In this document: positions 23,682 through 32,702 of the stretch, in pieces
How the letters are laid out: each line of letters opens with the position of its first letter
How positions within the stretch are numbered: position 1 is the first letter of the stretch
Source: Gammaproteobacteria bacterium
Lineage (GTDB): Bacteria; Pseudomonadota; Gammaproteobacteria; Xanthomonadales; SZUA-36
Length of the DNA stretch: 64,000 nt
Direction: 5' to 3'
Assembly (NCBI GenBank): GCA_024279945.1
Contig: JAJRRA010000080.1
Location: forward strand, 1 to 64,000
Made by a program: the position numbers and the translations under genes
The notes under the pieces: generated by a model
What the model was told of the DNA's origin: nothing
The model's database searches: none
Seen by the model: only the letters and a program-made list of their open reading frames with translations

Positions 23682-25547
23682 ATGACAAGCGCATTGTTCA
23701 ACCCACCCCCAAGTCCCGCAGAGCCCCCCTGGCAACACCGCTTGACGATTGCTTTACTGATCCTGCTCGGCAGCCTGATCATGATCAATTCCTCTTCGGT
23801 GGTGGATACCGCGCGGGATATTTACAACGCATGGCAGATCGCCACAGCCGGCAATTTCCCCCTGGAAGGACCGCATGTGGGGGCGGTGGTGCACGGCGGG
23901 CCAATCTGGTTTTATGTGCTGGCCACTCCCTTGTTATTCACCTCAAGCTGGGTCGTCATGAGCCTGTGGGTGGGCTTGCTGACTGCCCTGAAATACGCCC
24001 TGGCCTATGCCTGCGGCAGCCGTCTGGGTGATCGCAATTTTGGCTTGATCTGGGCCTGCCTGCTGGCGCTGCCGAACTGGACCTCGATCAATTACCTGAT
24101 TTTTTCCCACACCAACCTGGTGGAAACTACCGTGTTGCTCAGTTTCTATAGCCTGATCCGCTGGCAGCAGGGCTCCACCGGCTGGTTTTTTGTCTTGTGC
24201 CTGGCGCTGGGCATCGGCATTCATGCCCATCCCACCGTCTACGCGGCCGGCGTGGTGGCGCTGCCGGTGGTCATTGCGTCCCTGTGGCGACGGCAGTTGC
24301 CCTGGACTCATGTGATTCTCGGCGCTGTGCTGGTGGCCGCCCCTTTGCTTCCCTACCTCATCAGCCAGTACGTTCAGCAATGGCCCGATCTTCAGACCAG
24401 CCAGGGCTATCTGAAATCACAGCCCCTGTGGCACAACCTGACCGGCTTTTTTGATGTCATGCAGGGCGCGCTGATGGACGGCCCCGTCATTGCCCTGCAG
24501 CACGTGCTCGGGCTGCAGGGCGCCCTGCTTTACCTGGCCTACGCTTTGCTTGGCCTGCTCTTGTCGGCCGGACTGGGGCTTGGCCTGTATGCCGCCCTGC
24601 GCCGCCGCGGGGACCGGGTGGCGCAGGTTCTGCTGGCGGTAACCCTTACCTTTATCGCCTGTGTTGCACTGATCCGTAACGTCACGCCGTTTTACATGAC
24701 ACTGGTCATCTACCCGCCCTTCTACGGGCTGGTCGCACGGGGCTGGTCGCAGGGCATGGCGAAGTCTGGATTTCGCCTGACCCCCGGGCTGAGCGCCATT
24801 GCTGTTCTTTCCTTGTCCGGATTCTTTTTTGCCACCCTGATTACCGGCCGCCAGGGTCATCTTTTCATCCCGCAATTATCGTTGATTGACGTTCGCGCAC
24901 ATGCGCTGGATGACTTCACCGAGACCATCTACTTCCCGGCATGGGGCCGGCAGCAACTCGGCACATTCATCTGCAGCCAACCGCAACCGGTCTATTTCCA
25001 CGGCTATGCCAGCCTGGTCCTGGAACAGAGTTACGCCCTGGAAGCAAGGATGCGCTGTGACAGCAGTGCGGTGTTTATCGGCGGGCAGGGATCGGGGCGG
25101 CACTATATTGGTATCAGTCGCTGGGATGCCGCTCACCTGGCGATCCGCCCGGTTATCACAGCCGGTTCAATGGGCTTGTACCCAGTGACCCAGGTGATCA
25201 TGCCCGAGCAGCCCCTGACCATACCGGTGGGAGATGTCTATCCGCCACGTGCGTATTTCTGGACCGGCAAAGATAAGGTGACAACGCGGTTTACCAGCGG
25301 GGCGGATGAATGGCTGGCGATCACCAACCTGTTCTATTTCTGGATGCCCTCATCGTTCATTGTGTCGCTGAATGGTCAGCCGGTGGAACCCGTGTACAGG
25401 ACAGCACTAAGCGCCTGGTTCCACTGCAGCGACTGCTCAGCCGGCGCCGTTCAAAACTGGTCCGTGACGATAACAGCGCCCCAGGCGCAACGGGTGGAAC
25501 TGGTGACTTTTGCTCCCGGGCCTAAAAAAAGGGGTCAGGTTAAATAA
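23682..25547 (+). CDS. GT-C-type membrane glycosyltransferase (PMT/ArnT-like)
   Basis: A 621-residue protein with an N-terminal membrane domain of about ten helices (residues 20-400) and a soluble C-terminal periplasmic part. The first loop has SVVDTARDIYNAWQIA followed by HGGPIWFY, a GT-C pattern in which the Asp binds or activates a lipid-linked sugar donor. This fits dolichyl/polyprenyl-phosphate mannosyl-type (GT39/GT83) enzymes that glycosylate proteins or lipids at the periplasmic face. The ATG at 23682 is taken as start; 23643 is possible. The last eight residues are encoded in the 5' arm of the terminator that follows. Confidence 0.8.
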   Translation: MTSALFNPPPSPAEPPWQHRLTIALLILLGSLIMINSSSVVDTARDIYNAWQIATAGNFPLEGPHVGAVVHGGPIWFYVLATPLLFTSSWVVMSLWVGLLTALKYALAYACGSRLGDRNFGLIWACLLALPNWTSINYLIFSHTNLVETTVLLSFYSLIRWQQGSTGWFFVLCLALGIGIHAHPTVYAAGVVALPVVIASLWRRQLPWTHVILGAVLVAAPLLPYLISQYVQQWPDLQTSQGYLKSQPLWHNLTGFFDVMQGALMDGPVIALQHVLGLQGALLYLAYALLGLLLSAGLGLGLYAALRRRGDRVAQVLLAVTLTFIACVALIRNVTPFYMTLVIYPPFYGLVARGWSQGMAKSGFRLTPGLSAIAVLSLSGFFFATLITGRQGHLFIPQLSLIDVRAHALDDFTETIYFPAWGRQQLGTFICSQPQPVYFHGYASLVLEQSYALEARMRCDSSAVFIGGQGSGRHYIGISRWDAAHLAIRPVITAGSMGLYPVTQVIMPEQPLTIPVGDVYPPRAYFWTGKDKVTTRFTSGADEWLAITNLFYFWMPSSFIVSLNGQPVEPVYRTALSAWFHCSDCSAGAVQNWSVTITAPQAQRVELVTFAPGPKKRGQVK

Positions 25548-25579
25548 CCTTTCGGTTACTTCAACCCGACCCCTTTTTT
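25524..25579. terminator. Terminator-like inverted repeat overlapping the glycosyltransferase stop
   Basis: AAAAAAAGGGGTC...GACCCCTTTTTT forms a strong outer stem, with GGTT/AACC pairing inside and a T-run after. The first arm lies within the coding sequence. A-rich on one side and T-rich on the other, it could terminate transcription from either side. Confidence 0.8.
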
Positions 25580-25647
25580 CCTTTTTTTTCCCTTTTTTCG
25601 TGGCATCATGGCTGTCAGGCAAACTGATGGCGGCAGGAGTAGCTGAC

Positions 25648-26001
25648 ATGACTGAAATATACGATGAATTCAAGCTCTGGGATTTGCGCATCGAGGTGGT
25701 CGGTGACCAGGATCACATGGTTTGCGACCACAAGGTGGGTGACTACTTTGAGTTGTCCGGCGAAAATCTGAGGTTTCCGGACGGCCAGTCGTTTTCCATC
25801 TATTCGCTGGCAGCCTTGTTGCCCCTGTTACCGGCCAAACAACGCATGACCGACATGAACGACTGGATGACGACCGATACGGAAGTCGCCTGCCCCGACC
25901 CATATTGTGCGGCCCGCTTCCGGATCATACGCACTGGAAAATCAAGCTTCCGGCACAGTGAGACCACCGTCGTGCCACTGGGTCAGACAGGAAATGAATA
26001 A
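25648..26001 (+). CDS. TIGR04076-family small protein
   Basis: A 117-residue cytoplasmic protein of the TIGR04076 type: GDYFELSGENLRFPDGQSF, then IYSLAALLPLLPAKQR and a cysteine-bearing end (VACPDPYCAARFRI). The function of the family is unknown; members often neighbour aldo/keto reductases, as here. The ATG at 25648 has AGGAG ten bases upstream. The stop overlaps the aldo/keto reductase start (ATGAATAA), so they are translationally coupled. Confidence 0.8.
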   Translation: MTEIYDEFKLWDLRIEVVGDQDHMVCDHKVGDYFELSGENLRFPDGQSFSIYSLAALLPLLPAKQRMTDMNDWMTTDTEVACPDPYCAARFRIIRTGKSSFRHSETTVVPLGQTGNE

Positions 26002-27025
26002 AATCGAGCGAATCGATCTGGCGCCGGGCTACTCCATCGCGCGGGTCATCAACGGTTGCTGGCAACTGACACCGGATCACGGTGGCGGGCCGGGTTCTGA
26101 GAAGGCAACTCAGCGGATCTTCGCCGAACTGCTTGATCACGGCTTTACCACGTTTGACTGTGCCGATATCTATATTGGTGTCGAGGAGACCCTGGGCCGG
26201 TTTCGTCGCAGCCTCAGCGATCCGGACCGGATTCAGATCCACACCAAATACGCACCGGATCGCAATCGCCTGCATGAACTGAGCAACAAAACCATTGATG
26301 CCGCAGTTGATCGCTCGCTGACCCGCCTGGGTGTCGAGCGACTGGATCTGCTGCAATACCACTGGTGGAACTACGATGTGCCGGGACTGGAGCGGGTAAC
26401 CGAACGCCTGCTGCGGGCTCAGGAAGCGGGGAAAATCCATTTCCTGGGGCTAACCAATTTCGACACCGCGCATGTGCGCGAAATAGTCAGCAGTGGCGCT
26501 AAAATCGTATCCCTGCAGGCACAATATTCCCTGCTTGACCGGCGCCCTGAAAAACAGATGTCCGCCTTTGCCGCACAAGCCGGCATTTCCCTGCTGCCCT
26601 ACGGGGCGCTGGCCGGGGGTTTCCTGACCGAAAAATACCGGGGCATGCCATCCCCTTCCGAGATGAACCGCTCGCTGCAGAAATATCGGCTGATCATTGA
26701 GGAATACGGCGGCTGGGATGCCTTTCAGAAACTGCTGGAGTTGCTCGCCCGGATCGCCGCCAGGCACCAGACCTCCATCGGGGCCATTGCAACGCGCTGG
26801 GTGCTTGATCAGCCAGGAGTTGCCGCAGTCATCCTCGGTACCGGCAGCAAATCCCGGGCCCGGGAAAATGTCGGGCTGAGCAGCCTGAAGCTCGATCCGG
26901 AAGACCATCTGGCCCTCACTGAACTGATTCAGTCCCAGTCCGTCCCGCCCGGTGACATGTACGATCTGGAGCGGGATTCCAACAGTCCGCATGCGGGTAT
27001 CATCAAGACAGACTTACACGATTGA
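25994..27025 (+). CDS. Aldo/keto reductase
   Basis: A 343-residue (alpha/beta)8 NADPH-dependent oxidoreductase. The tetrad is visible: Asp in TTFDCADIYIG with Tyr nearby, Lys in HTKYAPD, and His in LLQYHWW. The NADP-binding end has VILGTGSKSRARENVG. It reduces carbonyl compounds; the substrate is unknown. The start overlaps the TIGR04076 gene by ATGAATAA, indicating a two-gene operon, with the NSS transporter 76 bp downstream. Confidence 0.93.
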   Translation: MNKIERIDLAPGYSIARVINGCWQLTPDHGGGPGSEKATQRIFAELLDHGFTTFDCADIYIGVEETLGRFRRSLSDPDRIQIHTKYAPDRNRLHELSNKTIDAAVDRSLTRLGVERLDLLQYHWWNYDVPGLERVTERLLRAQEAGKIHFLGLTNFDTAHVREIVSSGAKIVSLQAQYSLLDRRPEKQMSAFAAQAGISLLPYGALAGGFLTEKYRGMPSPSEMNRSLQKYRLIIEEYGGWDAFQKLLELLARIAARHQTSIGAIATRWVLDQPGVAAVILGTGSKSRARENVGLSSLKLDPEDHLALTELIQSQSVPPGDMYDLERDSNSPHAGIIKTDLHD

Positions 27026-27101
27026 AGTAACCCATTAAAACCACAAGAACCCGAATCACGATGTTGAAACTAAACCGCCGCATGGGTGAGGCAGCCTGAG
27101 A

Positions 27102-28478
27102 ATGGGCCAAAACAGCAAGGCCGCCAACGAACGTAAATGGTCATCGAACCTGATGTTCCTGGCGGCGGCAATTGGTAGTGCAGTTGGCATCTCGAATGTC
27201 TGGAAATTTACCTATGTAGCGGGAGAAAACGGCGGCGGCGCCTTTGTCCTGGTCTACGTCGCGGCGATTGCGTTGATTGCCGTACCGGCCCTGATTGCAG
27301 AATTTCTTATCGGCCGCCGTGGCGGCGCCAGCGTCGTCAAGTCCATGGATAACCTGGCGGAACGTGAGGGCATCAGCCGCTACTGGCGCTATTACGGCCA
27401 GATGGCGGCACAGGGTGCCTTTATGGCGCTGAGTTTTTACAGCGTGGTGGCCGGGTGGACTATCGACTACTTTTACCATGCCCTGACGGTCGGATTTTCC
27501 GGCATGACGCCGGAACGCTCGTCAGCAGCGCTGGGCCAACTGATGAGCAGTCCGGGCCGGATGATCGTGTCTCAACTGGTTTTTCTGGGCCTGACCGCCA
27601 TCACTGTCGCTGCCGGCATCCGGCGCGGACTCGAAAATGTGCTGCGCTGGTTAACTCCTGCCCTTTTCGTCATTTTGTTCGTGCTGCTGGGCTACGCCAT
27701 GATCGAGGGCGATTTTGCCGCCGGGGCCGCCTTCCTGTTTATTCCGGATTTTTCAAAACTCAATGCACAGACCGTTCTGCTGGCCATCGGCCAGGCATTC
27801 TTTTCACTGGGTATCGGCCTGGGCGTGCTGATGACGATCGGCGCTTACATGGACCGTAAATCGTCCATCGTCAAAGCAGCGCTGATTGTTGCCGCCGCTG
27901 ACGGCGGTGTCGCACTGCTCGCCGGCCTGGCGATCTTTCCGATCGTTTTTGCCCACGGGCTGTCGCCTGCAGGCGGTCCCGGACTGATTTTTGAAACACT
28001 GCCCATCGCTTTTGGCCGAATGCCGGGCGGCGCCGTTCTCGGCCCGATGTTTTTTGTCCTGATGGCCTTCGCTGCACTCACCTCGGCAATCACCATTATG
28101 GAATGCATTGTCGCCACCGTCGAAGATTACTCCGGGATGCCCCGGCCCCGGATCGTTGCCGTGGTGATCCTGTTATTGTGGCTGCTCGGACTCGGAACGG
28201 TCTTCTCCTTCAGCACACTGAAGGATTTTTACCCGCTCGAATTCTTGTCCGCCTTTGCGCAACGCAATATTTTTCAGTCACTGGACTACATGGTGTCGAA
28301 CTTCATGATGCCGGCCGGAGGTGTACTGGTCGCGGTACTGGCCGGCTGGAGTCTGAGTAAATCTTCTACCCTGAACGAACTGCAAGTGAACGATGGTCAG
28401 TGGTACCGAAGCTGGCGGATTCTGGTGCGATTCGTCGTGCCGGCCGCGATCGCAGGGGTGTTTATCGTCAACCTGTAA
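27102..28478 (+). CDS. Neurotransmitter:sodium symporter-family transporter
   Basis: A 458-residue inner-membrane protein with about eleven to twelve helices. The N-terminal AAIGSAVGISNVWKFTYVAGENGGGAFVLVY segment carries the unwound TM1 and the conserved GNxxRFP-like region of the SNF/NSS family, here ISNVWKF. Helix 6 and 8 signatures (FFSLGIGLGVLMTIGAYM) are also present. NSS proteins import amino acids or related solutes with sodium. The length suits the eleven-to-twelve-helix bacterial type. Confidence 0.92.
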   Translation: MGQNSKAANERKWSSNLMFLAAAIGSAVGISNVWKFTYVAGENGGGAFVLVYVAAIALIAVPALIAEFLIGRRGGASVVKSMDNLAEREGISRYWRYYGQMAAQGAFMALSFYSVVAGWTIDYFYHALTVGFSGMTPERSSAALGQLMSSPGRMIVSQLVFLGLTAITVAAGIRRGLENVLRWLTPALFVILFVLLGYAMIEGDFAAGAAFLFIPDFSKLNAQTVLLAIGQAFFSLGIGLGVLMTIGAYMDRKSSIVKAALIVAAADGGVALLAGLAIFPIVFAHGLSPAGGPGLIFETLPIAFGRMPGGAVLGPMFFVLMAFAALTSAITIMECIVATVEDYSGMPRPRIVAVVILLLWLLGLGTVFSFSTLKDFYPLEFLSAFAQRNIFQSLDYMVSNFMMPAGGVLVAVLAGWSLSKSSTLNELQVNDGQWYRSWRILVRFVVPAAIAGVFIVNL

Positions 28479-28670
28479 ATCACCGGTTTCCAGCCCTGCT
28501 TCGGGCTGCCCGCAGGAATATATGCACAAAAAGGACTTCTATTTCTCTGCAAAATTAGTCTATACTTAAAATAGTTATAACTAACCAGCCTATCCGGTAC
28601 CACATTTGCACCATTGAATTATCTCACTCCGTTGATCACTGTCGGGTTCACCACTCTCAAGGAAATATAC

Positions 28671-31139
28671 ATGCAAAATCATCTAAAAGTGCTCTTTCCT
28701 TTAACTCTGTTAACCGTATTTGCCTTCGTTGCGCCCCCTGTTATTGCCCAGGAATCCGGCGCGGTGCTGGAAGAAGTTACCGTAACCGCCCAGCGACGGG
28801 AACAGAACCTGCAGGAAGTACCGATCAGTGTGTCCGTTTTCACCGGCGCCACGCTGGACAAGCAAAATATCCGCTCCTCCATCGATTACCTGGCGATCAC
28901 ACCCAATGTCAGCTTCACCGAAGACGGCCAGACCGGTAGTCGCGGCCTGGGTATCGCCATCCGCGGCATCAACAACCTGGTGTCCGGCGAAAACGCTTTC
29001 GTCAACTCGGTGGGTATCTACCTGGATGAATTCAGTGTTGCCTCGGTGCCTAACCAGGTCGCCAACCCCAACCTGGCGGATATGGCGCGCGTTGAGGTAT
29101 TGCGCGGCCCGCAGGGAACTTTTTTCGGCCGCAACGCACTGGGTGGCGCACTCAACCTGACCACCCAGAAACCGACCGATGTATTTGAGGGTGAGGTCCG
29201 GCTCGGTGGCGAAACCTACGAGAACGCCGGCAGCCAGTACAATGTGACCGCCATCCTCAATGTTCCCGTATCCGACACCTTCCGCCTGCGTGGCATGATC
29301 TACTATGAAGACAGCAGTGGCTGGGTTAAAAATGCCTGCGCCACCGGCGCCAGTGCAGCCTCCTGCCCCGGAGCGGCAGAGAATGGTTTCACCCCCAACG
29401 GCTCCAAAAACAGTGGTCACGACATGCTGAATTTCAGGCTTCACGCTGCCTTCGATCCGTCGGAGAATTTATCGATACTGGGCTCCTTGTACTACAGCGA
29501 TGAAAGTCAGGGCACCGATGAAAACGTACCGTCGGGTATCCTGGACATTGACTCCATTGACAGCTTCGGCCTGTCCCAGGCCATTGATCCCGGCACCGGC
29601 TTCTGGCCGCAGAACCAGAACAGGCTGAGCCACGATCTGCCCGAGCGGACCGATAATCAATCGCTGGTGGGCATCCTCAACATTGCTTACCACCTAAATG
29701 ATCACATGACCATCAAGTCCATCACCGGCTTCATTGACGCGGACCTGGATCGTGTATTTGATAACGACCTGGTCGGCGGCGCCGATACACTGATCCGCAC
29801 CAATGCCTATCGCGGCAAATCCTGGAGCACCGAACTGCGCCTGGAAGTCGCACAGGACAGCTATGAGTTTATTACCGGCGTGCTGTATGCCAGCGATGAT
29901 CAGGAGCAAAGCAACAATGTGGCGATTTCAAGCAAAGCTTACGCCACCATCGGCGGCGTTGGCTGGCTGCCCCCCTTCCCGGAAGGACTGGGGCTGGCTC
30001 TGAATAACAAGAACTGGGAAGTGGAAAGTATAGCTGTCTTCGCCGATTACACCTGGCATGTCAATGACCAATGGGACCTGACCGCCGGAGCGCGCTATAC
30101 CAAAGACAAGATAAAAAATGAGTTGCAGGCCTGGGGTATTGCGCCAACCTGCTGCTTCCCCGGTTCACCCGGCTATCCCGGCGGCCCCGGTTTTGATTTC
30201 TTCCAGAGCTTCACCAACTTCGCCCGGCCTTTTGTAAGTGAAAAAGACAGTTTCGCAGATATTTCCCCCCGCTTTGTCGCGCGCTATCAGGTCAACGATG
30301 ACGTCAGCGTTTACGGCACCATTTCCAAAGGCTACAAAGCCGGAGGCGTGGCAGTGGGTAATAACACCAATGCACCCGGTCAGCCCGGATTTGGCGTGCC
30401 TTACAAGGAAGAAACCCTGTGGAACTACGAGTTGGGATTCAAGAGCGAACTATTGGATCACCGCGTCCGCCTGAATGGTTCGGTGTTTTTCCTCGACTGG
30501 TCTAACCTGCAGGTGGAAGCTTTTCGCTTCCTGACACCGGGTGATCTGTCCTCCAACTTCGAGCAGGTAACCAGCGTTAAATCCGCCGAAGCCGCCGGAG
30601 CCGAACTGGAGTTAGTGATGGCAGTCACAGACAACTTTTTGGTGACCTCCAGCATCGGCTACCTGAGTACTGAAATTACCAGCGACACCATTGCCCAGAT
30701 CACTGGCGGTTTCGAGGTCGCACTGAAAGGCCTGGACATCCCCAAGGCGCCGAAACTCACCTTCAATATCAATGGTGAATATCGCTGGCAGATTGGCCAG
30801 AACAGCGCCTGGACGCAATTGGAGTTCATCCATCGCGATGGCCAGTATTCGGACATCGAGAGCCTGACCTACCTGCAAACGGACGGAGCTTCACCCAATG
30901 GCGCTCCGCCGCGTAATTCCGTTGCCACTTACGGTAACTTCCCCTTCCGCACACCGAATTACGACATCGTCAACCTGCGCGCCGGCTTCGATATGGAGAA
31001 AGTCAGCTTCATCGCCTACGTGCAGAACCTGTTCGAGGAAGATTACTACACCGGCACTCAGGAAAACTTCGGCGTCAGTGGTTTTCGTTTGCGCCCGCAC
31101 CCACGTGTGATGGGAGTCAACGTCAGCTATCGCTTCTGA
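28671..31139 (+). CDS. TonB-dependent receptor
   Basis: An 822-residue outer-membrane receptor: signal peptide (LFPLTLLTVFAFVAPPVIAQ), TonB box-like EEVTVTAQRREQNLQEVP, plug domain (VSVFTGATLDKQ to RVEVLRGPQGTFFGRNALGG) and a 22-strand barrel ending LRPHPRVMGVNVSYRF, with a C-terminal aromatic. The ATG at 28671 has AAGGA upstream. The QNLQEVPISVSVFTG type is common in marine proteobacteria that import organic substrates or siderophores. It opens the catabolic region, so it may import that region's substrate. Confidence 0.95.
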   Translation: MQNHLKVLFPLTLLTVFAFVAPPVIAQESGAVLEEVTVTAQRREQNLQEVPISVSVFTGATLDKQNIRSSIDYLAITPNVSFTEDGQTGSRGLGIAIRGINNLVSGENAFVNSVGIYLDEFSVASVPNQVANPNLADMARVEVLRGPQGTFFGRNALGGALNLTTQKPTDVFEGEVRLGGETYENAGSQYNVTAILNVPVSDTFRLRGMIYYEDSSGWVKNACATGASAASCPGAAENGFTPNGSKNSGHDMLNFRLHAAFDPSENLSILGSLYYSDESQGTDENVPSGILDIDSIDSFGLSQAIDPGTGFWPQNQNRLSHDLPERTDNQSLVGILNIAYHLNDHMTIKSITGFIDADLDRVFDNDLVGGADTLIRTNAYRGKSWSTELRLEVAQDSYEFITGVLYASDDQEQSNNVAISSKAYATIGGVGWLPPFPEGLGLALNNKNWEVESIAVFADYTWHVNDQWDLTAGARYTKDKIKNELQAWGIAPTCCFPGSPGYPGGPGFDFFQSFTNFARPFVSEKDSFADISPRFVARYQVNDDVSVYGTISKGYKAGGVAVGNNTNAPGQPGFGVPYKEETLWNYELGFKSELLDHRVRLNGSVFFLDWSNLQVEAFRFLTPGDLSSNFEQVTSVKSAEAAGAELELVMAVTDNFLVTSSIGYLSTEITSDTIAQITGGFEVALKGLDIPKAPKLTFNINGEYRWQIGQNSAWTQLEFIHRDGQYSDIESLTYLQTDGASPNGAPPRNSVATYGNFPFRTPNYDIVNLRAGFDMEKVSFIAYVQNLFEEDYYTGTQENFGVSGFRLRPHPRVMGVNVSYRF

Positions 31140-31154
31140 CGTAGACCGGCCCAA

Positions 31155-31610
31155 ATGACAGACCGTAAGTCATTCATGCTCGGCATGATGACGGCCTTTG
31201 GCGAATGCCTGGCCGGGGAGGCAAAGAAATGTGCCTTCAGTCCGCCTTTTTATCCGCAAGACTATGCCGTCCTGAAAACCGAGGCAGAGCGGATTGCAAA
31301 GGAACTGAGTATTTTTCTCTGGCTGGAAGAGAACGAAGAGATAAAGGAAGAAAACCGCGTACTGTGGTGGGTGATGTACAAGTTCCCGGAAATTCTGGAC
31401 GAATACCACAACCTCCGCGCGAAAGGTTTCAACCCGGCTTATGAATTTGATGAATTCAGTGACTTGCTGAGCTATGGCTACGCCTTTGGCGCGAATTCCG
31501 AACAGGTTTCATCCCGTATCAGAAAAAAGGAAGACACCATGGAAACAGTCACCCGCATCCTCTTTCAGGCGGGTGACTGGCCGTTGCCTGTGGATTCCCG
31601 CAAGCGTTAA
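31155..31610 (+). CDS. Conserved-looking hypothetical protein
   Basis: A 151-residue acidic cytoplasmic protein with no signal peptide. It starts 15 bp after the TonB receptor stop. Notable features are CLAGEAKKCAFSPPFYPQDY, the aromatic IFLWLEENEEIKEENRVLWW and FDEFSDLLSYGYAFG. I do not recognise a domain. The ATG has no strong ribosome site, suggesting coupling to the receptor. It may bind a substrate or assist the downstream oxidoreductase, but that is speculation from position. Confidence 0.7.
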   Translation: MTDRKSFMLGMMTAFGECLAGEAKKCAFSPPFYPQDYAVLKTEAERIAKELSIFLWLEENEEIKEENRVLWWVMYKFPEILDEYHNLRAKGFNPAYEFDEFSDLLSYGYAFGANSEQVSSRIRKKEDTMETVTRILFQAGDWPLPVDSRKR

Positions 31611-31653
31611 CAAGCAGGCTAAAAATCACCCCCCTAATTTTGGAGCAAGCTAA

Positions 31654-32652
31654 ATGCGTTTCAGTGTCCGCCTCATCCAGCACCTCGGCAGTCCGAGGGA
31701 TATCGTCAATTTGGGAATACTTGCCGACCAGGCGGGTTTCGATCAGGCCTGGTTTCCCAGTGATAAATTCATGTACCACGCCTGGCCGATTATTTCGGCC
31801 CTGGTTGAACACACCGAGAACATAGTAGTAGGCCCCAATGGCCCCGAGCCTTATGCCGTTTCCCCCGGCGAGATCGCGGTGTTCATGGCGACCCTGGATC
31901 ACCTCAGTCAGGGCCGTGTCGCCATCGGCTTTGGAATGCACACTGAACTGATGGTGAACTGGCTGGGGTTCGATGCCTCGGACCGCCTGCAGCGCCTCCG
32001 GGAAGCCACTGAATTGATGCGCCGGGTGTGGCGTGGTGAAAATGCGCAATTCGATGGCGAGGTATACCACTGGTCTGAGCAGTGCTACCTGCGGTTCAAA
32101 GCATTTCGTGAGCGGATTCCGATCTATATTTCCGGTTTCGCCCATGATGATCTGGAACTCAGCGGTGAACTCGGGGATGGCAGCCTGCCGATGGTGACGC
32201 CACCGGAATCGGCCAGGTTGATGGCTGCACGGATTCTTAAAGGGGTGCATAAAGCCGGGAAAGACCCCGCCGACTTCGATATTTGCGGTTGCGCCTGGTT
32301 TTCCATCTCCGAGGACGGAAAAGGTACAAAGACCGATACGCTGAGGGATATCCTCGCTTATTTCGGCAATTACCTGGACGAGGAAGCGCTGGGCACGGTC
32401 GGCTTGAGCCAGGCTCATTTTTCCGAGACACAAGCCCTGGTGTCTGCCGGCGATTACGCCGGCGCACGGGCCGCAGTGACCCCCGAGATGATGCAGCTTG
32501 CGATAACAGGCACGACGAAAGACGCGATTGCCAAAATCGAAATGCTGGCTGAAGCCGGGGTAACCCAGGTATCGGTAGGCGGCCCGCTGGGCCCCGACCC
32601 GCGCGAAACGATCCGCTTGTTCGGCGAACAGGTCATTCCCTATTTCCGCTAA
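31654..32652 (+). CDS. LLM-class flavin-dependent oxidoreductase
   Basis: A 332-residue (alpha/beta)8 protein of the luciferase-like monooxygenase superfamily. It has the IQHLGSPRDIVNLGILADQAGFDQAWF opening, the GRVAIGFGMH segment, and IPIYISGFAHDDLELSGELGDGSL. The family uses FMNH2 or F420. A flavin-reductase-like gene occurs later in this region. GGAG lies nine bases before the ATG. The UbiD-like gene follows closely, so both may act on the same compound. Confidence 0.88.
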   Translation: MRFSVRLIQHLGSPRDIVNLGILADQAGFDQAWFPSDKFMYHAWPIISALVEHTENIVVGPNGPEPYAVSPGEIAVFMATLDHLSQGRVAIGFGMHTELMVNWLGFDASDRLQRLREATELMRRVWRGENAQFDGEVYHWSEQCYLRFKAFRERIPIYISGFAHDDLELSGELGDGSLPMVTPPESARLMAARILKGVHKAGKDPADFDICGCAWFSISEDGKGTKTDTLRDILAYFGNYLDEEALGTVGLSQAHFSETQALVSAGDYAGARAAVTPEMMQLAITGTTKDAIAKIEMLAEAGVTQVSVGGPLGPDPRETIRLFGEQVIPYFR

Positions 32653-32702
32653 CGGTTTTAATTGCTGATGCAATTCGAAGCATCAGGCCTGTGGCATAAA
32701 CT

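Noticed and set aside
31654-32652. Bioluminescence luciferase
   Set aside because: Only the broad LLM fold is seen; no luxB, luxCDE or other lux partner lies nearby.
31549-32673. Leftward 374-residue frame
   Set aside because: Full antisense overlap with the LLM oxidoreductase gene, whose family motifs are clear.
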